Positions 1 to 7,563 of a stretch of 33,903 nt of DNA are shown here, one piece after another. The notes beneath the pieces were generated by a model, which was not told the DNA's origin, made no database searches, and worked only from the letters and a program-made list of their open reading frames with translations. The translations under genes were made by a program, and so were the position numbers. The stretch comes from an uncultured Eubacteriales bacterium. GTDB lineage: Bacteria > Bacillota > Clostridia > Oscillospirales > CAG-272. Each line of letters begins with the position of its first letter. The first letter of the stretch is position 1. The DNA is taken from the NCBI GenBank assembly GCA_905187695.1, contig CAJJIY010000014.1, positions 1 to 33,903 of the forward strand, read 5' to 3'.

Positions 1-2458
1 TGCCGGCAACCGAAAGGAACTGAAGCGCGCCATCTCGGCGAATGGCCAGCAAGGCAACGACATCGGCATATCGGGCCTTGATTTCATCCGCCAGCGTGCG
101 CACGGAGTCTGCAGCAGCATCGCCGAGATCGGCCGTGACGAGGCGAAGCGATTTGACCGACTTGGCACCGGCGAGAATGTCATCCAGCCGGGAAGCGGCA
201 ATTTTGGCGTTGAGTGACTCGATTTCCTTTTTGGAGGCGGAAAGTTCGGCCTGAAGAACGGCGGCGCGCTGAGGCAGATCGGCAAGCATAGAAACCTTGA
301 GCGTTTTGGCTGTATCGGCGAGCAACTCTTCGTTCTTGGCAATATACTTCATAATACCAAGGCCGGTAATGGCCTCGATCCGGCGAACGCCGGCAGATAC
401 CGAGGATTCGGAGATGATTTTGAAAAGTCCCACCTTGGCGGTATTGTCCATATGCGTACCGCCGCAAAGTTCCGTGGAAAAGGTTCCCATCTTGACCATG
501 CGGACGCGGGCGCCGTATTTTTCGCCGAATAGCGCCATGGCCCCCTGCTTTTTGGCTGTTTCAAGATCGGTTTCCTGGGTGACAATAGGTTCTCCGAGCA
601 GAATGTGCGCATTGATGAGGGATTCCACGTGCGCAAGCTCTTTGTCGGTCAGGGGGGCAAAATGGGTAAAATCAAAGCGTAGATGCTGATTGTCTACATA
701 GGAACCAGCCTGCTCCACGTGATTTCCCAGTACCTGGCGCAATGCGGCCTGTAAGAGATGGGCCGCGGAGTGGTTTCGCATGATGGCCAGCCGGCGCATC
801 TGATCGACTTCGGCTCGGATGGGATCGCCGACACGGACATCACCATTGACAAGCGAACACAGATGCAGATATACACCGTCAGCCTTCTTGGTGTCGGTGA
901 CGGTAATCATGGTGTCGTGGTCATAAATGGTGCCGGAATCGCCAATCTGGCCGCCGCTTTCGGCATAAAAGGGCGTCTTGTCCAGCACCAGCGTGCAAAG
1001 ACCCTCGCTGACGTAGTCCACCGATTCTTCACCGACGAGAATAGCAATAACTTTGGCACCGTCCGTGGTTGTTTCGGTATAGCCGGTAAAAGTCGTCTTG
1101 GGCAACTCGGACAGAAAGGTTTTAGAACTCTCACTCCAACCGGAAATATTGGCACGGGCACTGCGGGCGCGCTCTTTCTGGCGTTTCATCAGAGTGTCGA
1201 AAACCTCTTGGTCAACATTCAGGTGTTTTTCTTCCAGAATCTCGCGTGTGAGGTCAATGGGGAATCCGAAGGTATCGTAAAGTTTGAAGACCTCCTCTCC
1301 GGCAATGGTATCGACACCGTCGGTCATCGCGCGGCTGATTAGGTTGGTCAGAATGGAAAGGCCGGCGTCAATGGTAGCATCAAAGCGCTCTTCTTCCATG
1401 GCAATGACCTTCAGGATATAGGCCTCTTTTTCGGAAAGCTCGGGATAAGCCGACCGGTTCTCTCCGATGGCTACCCGGCACAGATCGCAAAGGAAGGGAC
1501 GGTTGATGGAGAGCAATTTCCCATGGCGGCAGGCGCGGCGGATGATGCGGCGGAGCACATAGCCTCTGCCCTCGTTGGAGGGAATGACGCCATCGGCGAT
1601 CATGAACATGGCGCTCTTGATATGGTCGGTGCAGACCCGGATGGAAATGTCGTCTTCCTTATCCTTGCCATAGGTCTTTCCGGCGATCTCGCAAACCTTG
1701 TCCAGAATCTTGCGGATGGAATCCACCTCGAACATATTGTCTACGCCCTGCATGACGCAGGCCAGTCGCTCCAGTCCCATGCCGGTATCAATGTTTTTCT
1801 GCGTCAGTTCGGTATAATGTCCTTTTCCGTCGCTGTTGAACTGCGAAAAGACATTGTTCCAGATCTCCATGTAACGGTCGCAGTCACAGCCGGGGCGGCA
1901 GTCGGGAGAGCCGCAACCGTATTTTTCGCCGCGGTCAAAGTAGATCTCGGAGCAGGGGCCGCAGGGACCGGTGCCGTGCTCCCAGAAGTTGTCGGCCTTG
2001 CCCAGCCGTGTAATCCGCTCGGCCGGGACGCCTACCACCTCGTTCCAGAGACGGAAGGCTTCTTCATCGTTTTCATAAATGGAAGGCCAGAGTTTTTCGG
2101 CCGGAATTTCCAGCGTTTTCGTCAGAAACTCCCATGCCCACGGAATGGCCTCTTCTTTGAAATAGTCGCCGAAAGAAAAGTTTCCCAGCATTTCAAAGAA
2201 AGTACCGTGCCGCGCCGTGTGACCGACGCGCTCCAGATCCGGCGTACGGATGCACTTCTGACAGGTGGTGACGCGACGGCACGGCGGCTCTTCTTCTCCG
2301 GTGAAATATTTTTTCATCGGCGCCATGCCGGAGTTGATGAGCAGGAGGGATTTGTCGTTGATGGGAACCAGCGGGAAAGAGGGCAGACGCAGATGCCCCT
2401 TGGATTCAAAGAAAGAAAGATATTTCTCGCGCAGTTCGTTGAGTGAAGTCCATTTCAT
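1..2458 (-). CDS. alaS: Alanyl-tRNA synthetase, 3' end cut by window edge
   Basis: Cytoplasmic enzyme that charges tRNA-Ala and edits mischarged Ser/Gly. The frame is open from the ATG at 2458-2456 to the left edge, giving 819 codons; the family is usually about 870-880 aa, so some 50-60 C-terminal residues are missing. The start reads MKWTSLNELREKYLSFF, typical of class II AlaS. The editing-domain zinc ligands are visible as HSAAH (residues about 563-567) and CGGTH (about 665-669). The last residues seen (VVALLAIRRDG) fit the C-Ala domain. A GAAAGG ribosome binding site lies 9-10 bases before the ATG. The gene has its own consensus promoter and a leader of only about 35 nt, so no T-box fits. 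Identification is secure; only the C-terminus is unseen. Confidence 0.97.
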   Translation of the reverse strand, partial: MKWTSLNELREKYLSFFESKGHLRLPSFPLVPINDKSLLLINSGMAPMKKYFTGEEEPPCRRVTTCQKCIRTPDLERVGHTARHGTFFEMLGNFSFGDYFKEEAIPWAWEFLTKTLEIPAEKLWPSIYENDEEAFRLWNEVVGVPAERITRLGKADNFWEHGTGPCGPCSEIYFDRGEKYGCGSPDCRPGCDCDRYMEIWNNVFSQFNSDGKGHYTELTQKNIDTGMGLERLACVMQGVDNMFEVDSIRKILDKVCEIAGKTYGKDKEDDISIRVCTDHIKSAMFMIADGVIPSNEGRGYVLRRIIRRACRHGKLLSINRPFLCDLCRVAIGENRSAYPELSEKEAYILKVIAMEEERFDATIDAGLSILTNLISRAMTDGVDTIAGEEVFKLYDTFGFPIDLTREILEEKHLNVDQEVFDTLMKRQKERARSARANISGWSESSKTFLSELPKTTFTGYTETTTDGAKVIAILVGEESVDYVSEGLCTLVLDKTPFYAESGGQIGDSGTIYDHDTMITVTDTKKADGVYLHLCSLVNGDVRVGDPIRAEVDQMRRLAIMRNHSAAHLLQAALRQVLGNHVEQAGSYVDNQHLRFDFTHFAPLTDKELAHVESLINAHILLGEPIVTQETDLETAKKQGAMALFGEKYGARVRMVKMGTFSTELCGGTHMDNTAKVGLFKIISESSVSAGVRRIEAITGLGIMKYIAKNEELLADTAKTLKVSMLADLPQRAAVLQAELSASKKEIESLNAKIAASRLDDILAGAKSVKSLRLVTADLGDAAADSVRTLADEIKARYADVVALLAIRRDGALQFLSVAG

Positions 2459-2498
2459 AGCGGTAGCCTTTCATTCACTTAAAATAAATAATCATCCT

Positions 2499-2528
2499 AT
2501 TATAGCACCCGCTTCTTCTTTCTGTCAA
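2499..2528 (-). promoter_or_regulatory. Sigma-A-type promoter of alaS
   Basis: On the minus strand, TTGACA (2528-2523) and TATAAT (2504-2499) are both exact consensus boxes, separated by 18 bp. Transcription would start near 2492, leaving a leader of about 35 nt before the alaS ATG. Confidence 0.85.
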
Positions 2529-2540
2529 GAGATTTCGGCG

Positions 2541-2580
2541 CTTTTTTGAAATCGGGTTTTACGGGCCCGCTTTAAAAAAG
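2541..2580. repeat. Imperfect inverted repeat between divergent promoters
   Basis: The arms are CTTTTTTGAAATCGGG (2541-2556) and CCCGCTTTAAAAAAG (2566-2580), complementary apart from a few bases. The structure sits just upstream of the alaS -35 box and about 150 bp upstream of the MBL-gene promoter. It has U-run character on both strands like a bidirectional terminator, yet no gene ends there. It could be a regulatory site or a relic of a lost gene. Confidence 0.4.
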
Positions 2581-2726
2581 AAGCAATTTTTTTACATTAA
2601 ATTCATTTTTCCGAAAAAAGGGGATTTTTGCTGTGTAGCGCATGGTCGATTACTACAGATTGGAAGAAAATCTTTTGGTCAAAGTGATGAAAAAATCGAA
2701 CGGAATGTGAAGTATTTGTCGATTGG

Positions 2727-2755
2727 TTGAAATAAAATCACTAAATTGGTATAAT
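2727..2755 (+). promoter_or_regulatory. Promoter of the MBL-lipoprotein operon
   Basis: TTGAAA (2727-2732) and an exact TATAAT (2750-2755) are separated by 17 bp. The leader would be about 26 nt and carries the ribosome binding site AAAAGGGGG (2776-2784) just before the ATG at 2788. No other good promoter is obvious in the short gaps between the four paralogs, so it probably drives all of them. Confidence 0.8.
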
Positions 2756-2787
2756 AAGATAAATAAAATAATTGCAAAAGGGGGCGT

Positions 2788-5157
2788 ATGCGTTTGAAAA
2801 GAAAAATTCTTTGTCTTGTTCTTTCTTTTCTGATGCTGACGGGCTCGGTTTCGCTTTTTTCTTCCTGCCGCTCATCCAAAGGGAGCGTTTCGCTGGATTT
2901 TTCAAAGTACAAGGTAATCTTTGCCTATGGCGTTTCCGAGATGCTGGAAGACTGCATCTATGACCTTTGCGACGCACTGGGCGAAAAGACCGGCGCCGCG
3001 CCCAAGCGCGAGATTGATTCCGGCAAGGAGACCGTGGTGAATGACGACTATGAGATCCTGATCGGAAAGACCCTGCGGCCGGAGACGGAAGAGGCGCTCT
3101 CCAAGGTGAGCGGGGACGGTTATACGGTGGCGGTCATCGGCAACAAATTGGTCATTGCCGGTACCAACAATCTTTTCACCTATCAGGCGATCTCTTATTT
3201 TTCGGAGAAATATCTGTCCGGCCAGACGATCCCGGATATTGCCAAAAAGGAAGTTTTCTCGAATTGCCAGACCGTTTTGATCAACGCCGGCTATCAGCTG
3301 GTGTACGGCGCTTCGCTGGATGACAAGGACGGCTGCGTATACGGCAGCGACTACCGTACCGACACGGAAAACCCGGACGCGTGGGATTATCCCGTGGTTG
3401 CCGCGCACCAGATTGCTTCGGCCATCCGGAAAGTGACGGGGGAGAACGAAAGCGATTTCGGTTTTATAAAGGACACCCGCACAAAAGAATATGAAATCCG
3501 GGTCGGTTGGGTGGACCGGCAGGAGACCACGGATTTTCTTTCTGCGATGGATGCCGATGAATACGGTTTTTCGGTGGGAGAAAAGACGGTGACTGTGGCC
3601 GGCCAGAACGATGTCATGCTGAGGGCGGCGGTCTCGCTTTTTTTGGACGCTATCAAAGACGGCGCAACGAGGGCCGGCGACCGGACCGAGATCCGGATCC
3701 CGTTGGGCCTGAAAATCATTAAAACTTCCCAAACCAGTTGGAGACTGGATTTCCCGCGTCCGATCGGGGAAAACATTCAGCTTTCCGGTTCGGTGGATGT
3801 CAGCGACCGTTCTCTTGAACTTTACTATACCGGCAGCGGCGTGAGCGCGGCCGCCTATCGCACCTATTGCGATGGACTGAAAGCCGCCGGATATGAGGTC
3901 CGCAGTGAAAACAGCATTGAGGGCAGTCTGTTTACGCAGTTTGCAAACGAAAGTGCCGGCATAACGCTTTATGTGACCTATGCGGCTTTTTCCCATGCCA
4001 AGGAGGAATCCGTCAAAATCTATAATCCCGCTTTCCGGATCGTCAGCGCGCCGCTTTCTGCGGTCAACCTGCCGGATGACGAATTGCTAAGCGAAAAGCA
4101 GACTTATAAAAAACTGACCGACAGCCGCATCACTTCCATGCAACTGGATTACGGCGCATGGGAAGATGATGACGGAAACTGGGGCAATGCCTATATTCTC
4201 ACGCTGGAGGACGGTTCTTTTGTGGTGATCGACGGCGGCGGAAGCAACCGCCAGCCAACGGACCGCTTACGTTTGTTCCGGGTGTTGCAGGACCTCTACA
4301 CGCAGGCGCACGGCGCCGCGCCGACGGCCGCCGCACCCATCACGATCGCTGCCTGGTATCTCACGCATCAGCATTATGATCATTATGCCAATTTCGTGGA
4401 TTTCTGCGGGACCTACGGCTCTCAGGTACGGGTGGAACGCGTGTTTGCCAATTTCCCCTCCGATTCCGAGTGCTACAACTCTTACGATCCGAACCAGACG
4501 GTGCGCAACGGCCTTCCCGCTCTTTCCAGAAAAGTGCTGGGCGGAATGAAATATTATAAACTTCATTCCGGGCAGAAGCTCTACCTCAGGAATCTGGAGC
4601 TTGAAGTGCTTTATACGCACGAGGATATTTATCCGAATACCATAGATATGTTCAACGAGACCTCCACGGTCATTCGCTTTACGGTGCACAACACCGACGG
4701 AAAGGGCAACCGGCAGGGGAAGAGTACCTCCATGCTGTGGTTGGGCGACCTCCATACCAAAGGCAGTCAGTGCCTGCGGGCGATGTACGGCAGTTATCTG
4801 AAGAGCGACATGGCACAGATGGCGCATCACGGCTATGAGGGATGCGAGCTCCGCCTGTATCAGCTGGCGGCCCCCACGCTGCTGTTCTGGCCGGCCGGAT
4901 TTGACACGGCCTTCTGGTGGGAAATTGACGATTATTTCTGTGACAATGACGGAAATTATGAAGAATTCCAGGAGATTAACTATCGTGTGGTGCGCGATAT
5001 TTCTTCCATTGAATATATTTTAGTGGCGGATCGCTATAACACCACCATCACCCTGACGAAAAACGGCCCGGATTACAATCATCTTTATGACGCCGGGGGG
5101 AGCGGAAGCCCGTCTTTCTCCAGTGGATGGACGAAGTCTCCGTTGATACGGAAATAA
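2788..5157 (+). CDS. Surface lipoprotein with ComEC-like MBL-fold domain, paralog 1
   Basis: Predicted exported lipoprotein of 789 aa; function unknown. The signal peptide ends in LFSSC, so Cys27 would be lipidated and the protein anchored outside the membrane. Two tandem modules follow, each with an EI-x-[IV]-G motif and a later V-x-[IV]-x-G strand: about residues 38-155 (YEILIG near 88) and 185-310 (YEIRVG near 235). They resemble the non-catalytic N-terminal domains of GH20/GH67-type proteins (inference). A middle domain (about 318-440) contains LYYTGSGV. The C-terminal MBL fold (about 447-770) shows VIDGG (D482), HQHYDH (527-532), GDL (D654) and AHHG (H680, H681), the pattern of the ComEC/Rec2 extracellular domain. 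A binuclear metal hydrolase is expected; the substrate cannot be told. First gene of four, 41 bp before the next. Confidence 0.85.
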   Translation: MRLKRKILCLVLSFLMLTGSVSLFSSCRSSKGSVSLDFSKYKVIFAYGVSEMLEDCIYDLCDALGEKTGAAPKREIDSGKETVVNDDYEILIGKTLRPETEEALSKVSGDGYTVAVIGNKLVIAGTNNLFTYQAISYFSEKYLSGQTIPDIAKKEVFSNCQTVLINAGYQLVYGASLDDKDGCVYGSDYRTDTENPDAWDYPVVAAHQIASAIRKVTGENESDFGFIKDTRTKEYEIRVGWVDRQETTDFLSAMDADEYGFSVGEKTVTVAGQNDVMLRAAVSLFLDAIKDGATRAGDRTEIRIPLGLKIIKTSQTSWRLDFPRPIGENIQLSGSVDVSDRSLELYYTGSGVSAAAYRTYCDGLKAAGYEVRSENSIEGSLFTQFANESAGITLYVTYAAFSHAKEESVKIYNPAFRIVSAPLSAVNLPDDELLSEKQTYKKLTDSRITSMQLDYGAWEDDDGNWGNAYILTLEDGSFVVIDGGGSNRQPTDRLRLFRVLQDLYTQAHGAAPTAAAPITIAAWYLTHQHYDHYANFVDFCGTYGSQVRVERVFANFPSDSECYNSYDPNQTVRNGLPALSRKVLGGMKYYKLHSGQKLYLRNLELEVLYTHEDIYPNTIDMFNETSTVIRFTVHNTDGKGNRQGKSTSMLWLGDLHTKGSQCLRAMYGSYLKSDMAQMAHHGYEGCELRLYQLAAPTLLFWPAGFDTAFWWEIDDYFCDNDGNYEEFQEINYRVVRDISSIEYILVADRYNTTITLTKNGPDYNHLYDAGGSGSPSFSSGWTKSPLIRK

Positions 5158-5198
5158 TAATGTAAACAAAAACAAAGGGATATAAAGGAGCAGAAATC

Positions 5199-7520
5199 AT
5201 GACAAAGAAGATTCTCAGTTTACTTTTGTGCCTCGTGATGCTTTGCGGTGTGCTGGGGTGTTTTGCCTCCTGCGCCAAATTTGGCAAAAAGCTTGACCTC
5301 ACGGAGTACAATGTCGTTTACGCCTCGGATCTTTCCAACAACATGAAAGACCGCGCCATGGCTCTTGCCAGTGCATCCGCTGAAAAAGCGGGAATCCACA
5401 TGAAAAGCCGCAATGACGAAAGCGATGTGGACGCCTATGAGATTCTGATTGGCGACACCAACCGCCCGGAAAGCGCCAAGGTCAAGAGCAAGATCAAGGG
5501 CTACGGATACCGTATTGCCGTGGAAAACAACAAGGTCGTGATCGTCGGTTCGACCAATCTGCTGACCGGCATTGCCATTGACAAATTCATTTCGCTCTAT
5601 TTCTCCGAGGAGACGACCTCGAGCGTATTCAAAATCGCCACCACGGCCGTCAACAAGATGGAAATGTTTGAGATGAACGCTTCCTATTCTTTTGTCTGCT
5701 CGGAAACGAATTCTTTCGTCCGCCGCACCAACCAGCGCGGCCCCACGGTCTACGGAGATGAATATAAAGAGGGACTGGATTATCCGGTTGTCGCACTGAA
5801 CCTGATTTATGAATCCATTCTTTCGCTGGCGCCCACCACGGACATCGGCTATGGCCGTTTTACGGATAAAAATGCAGAAAAGGAACACGAGATCTCTGTG
5901 GGCCCCACCACCCGTGGCTATACGCACGATTTCATGAAAGAACTGGATGTCGACAAGTTCGGCTATCAGATCAAGAACGGCAAGATTGCGGTACTGGGAC
6001 TCAACAACACCATGCTGCGCCGCGCCGTGAACGCTTTTGTGAACGCGATGACGGATTCGGTCATCAAGGGGAGCGGAGACACCTGGGACAAGGTGGTGCT
6101 TCCTGCGGATTACACCTATATTTCCAGCGCTGACAAGTCAAACTGGCGCACGGATTTCCCGCGGCCGGAAGGGGAGAACATCCTTTTGACCGGTTCGGCG
6201 GATGTGGCCGACAATTCGGTGGAATTTTATTATACCGGTAGCGGTGTGAACGCGGACGCTTTCCGCACCTACTGCGAAAAACTGGAGGCCGGCGGCTTTA
6301 AACTGCACTCGCATAACGAGATTGAAGACAGCCTTTTCAGCACCTATATTGATTCCGCCAAGCACATTGTGCTTCATGTCACTTATGCGGCCTACAAACA
6401 CGCAGAAGAGCAGAATGTAACGCTCTTTGAGCCCTGCCTGCGCATTGTTGCGGCCGACAGCGATGATGTGACGGTCCTGCCGACCAAACTGCTCTCTCCG
6501 GATTTCTCTTACAAAAAAGTGACCGAAACCCGCCTGACCGCCATGCGCCTGGACTACAGAGATGACGGTGAGATGTACGGCAACAACTATATCATCACGC
6601 TGGAGGACGGCTCCTTTGTGGTGTTGGACTGCGGCTTCAGCACTGCCGCGCACAAGACCCGGCTTTATAACATTCTGGCCGATCTTTATTATCAGAATTT
6701 CGGCAAACAGCCCTCGGCTGACAGCCCGATTACCATTGCGGCCTGGTATATGACGCACGGTCACGGCGACCACTACTCCACTTTTATGGCTTTTTGCGAG
6801 TCGTTCGGTTCCAAGTTCAAACTGGAGAGCATCATTGCCAACTTTACCTCCGATGAGGAATGTTATAACACTCTTGACCCCAACAACACGGTCCGCGACG
6901 GCTATAAGAGCATGGCCAACAAAACGCAGGGAACCACGATCTATTATAAAGTTCATTCCGGCGATGTTTTCTACCTGCGCAATCTGAAGATGGAAGTGCT
7001 CTACACGCACGAGGACCTCTATCCGCAGTCCCTGGAGTATTTCAACAACTCCTCCACGGTCATTCGCACTACCTTCCTTGCCACTGACGGAAAGGGCAAT
7101 CAGGAAGGGAACGGCACCAGCATGCTGTGGTTGGGCGACCTCCAGTTCAAGGGTAGTAAGTGCCTGCGCGCCATGTACGGCGACTATCTGAAGACCGACA
7201 TGATTCAGGTGGCGCACCATGGCGGCAACGGCAGTGAATGGGAACTTTACAAACTGGCGGACCCCACAATCATCTGGTGGCCGCACAGCCGCTCGGTCTA
7301 TGAATATATGACCAGCAATATCGGAACCAATGTCAACAAGAAGATTGACTATAAAATCATTACCGAACTGAAAAAAGCAAAATGGCTGATCCTTTCGGAT
7401 GGCTATAACACCACTATGACCATTACCAAAAACGGGCCGGACACTTCGTTTACCAATGCGGGAGAAAAGACCGCCATCAGCACGGGGCGGTATATTATCC
7501 CGATGAACACGACCAAGTAA
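5199..7520 (+). CDS. Surface lipoprotein with ComEC-like MBL-fold domain, paralog 2
   Basis: Predicted lipoprotein of 773 aa, colinear with paralog 1. The signal peptide ends in CFASC (Cys25). Module 1 contains YEILIGDTNRPES (from about residue 80) and module 2 HEISVG (about 230). The middle domain begins near W316 and contains FYYTGSGV. The MBL domain has HGHGDH (520-525), GDL (D647) and AHHG (H673, H674). It differs from its sisters in reading LDCG instead of DGG in the first MBL motif, and in lacking the LDD-x-x-GC stretch in the linker between the modules. It looks like the most divergent member with paralog 1. The ribosome binding site AAGGAG lies just before the ATG. It is probably co-transcribed with the flanking paralogs (gaps 41 and 43 bp). 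Substrate unknown. Confidence 0.85.
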   Translation: MTKKILSLLLCLVMLCGVLGCFASCAKFGKKLDLTEYNVVYASDLSNNMKDRAMALASASAEKAGIHMKSRNDESDVDAYEILIGDTNRPESAKVKSKIKGYGYRIAVENNKVVIVGSTNLLTGIAIDKFISLYFSEETTSSVFKIATTAVNKMEMFEMNASYSFVCSETNSFVRRTNQRGPTVYGDEYKEGLDYPVVALNLIYESILSLAPTTDIGYGRFTDKNAEKEHEISVGPTTRGYTHDFMKELDVDKFGYQIKNGKIAVLGLNNTMLRRAVNAFVNAMTDSVIKGSGDTWDKVVLPADYTYISSADKSNWRTDFPRPEGENILLTGSADVADNSVEFYYTGSGVNADAFRTYCEKLEAGGFKLHSHNEIEDSLFSTYIDSAKHIVLHVTYAAYKHAEEQNVTLFEPCLRIVAADSDDVTVLPTKLLSPDFSYKKVTETRLTAMRLDYRDDGEMYGNNYIITLEDGSFVVLDCGFSTAAHKTRLYNILADLYYQNFGKQPSADSPITIAAWYMTHGHGDHYSTFMAFCESFGSKFKLESIIANFTSDEECYNTLDPNNTVRDGYKSMANKTQGTTIYYKVHSGDVFYLRNLKMEVLYTHEDLYPQSLEYFNNSSTVIRTTFLATDGKGNQEGNGTSMLWLGDLQFKGSKCLRAMYGDYLKTDMIQVAHHGGNGSEWELYKLADPTIIWWPHSRSVYEYMTSNIGTNVNKKIDYKIITELKKAKWLILSDGYNTTMTITKNGPDTSFTNAGEKTAISTGRYIIPMNTTK

Positions 7521-7563
7521 TTGTAAATTTTAATTTTCAGCGGAAGAAAAAGAGGTAATAAAC

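Larger units (their letters stand above)
2459..2787. other. Divergent AT-rich intergenic region (329 bp)
   Basis: This gap between alaS and the first MBL-lipoprotein gene holds the two outward promoters and an imperfect palindrome at 2541-2580. I see no convincing ORF, tRNA or riboswitch in it. The rest (about 2581-2720) is AT-rich with short dyads such as TTTGGTCAAA near 2674. Whether these are operators cannot be judged from one sequence. Confidence 0.6.

Noticed and set aside
758..2446. Plus-strand frames of 194 and 307 codons opposite alaS
   Set aside because: alaS on the minus strand is continuous and carries all its motifs in this interval; the plus-strand translations match nothing recognisable.
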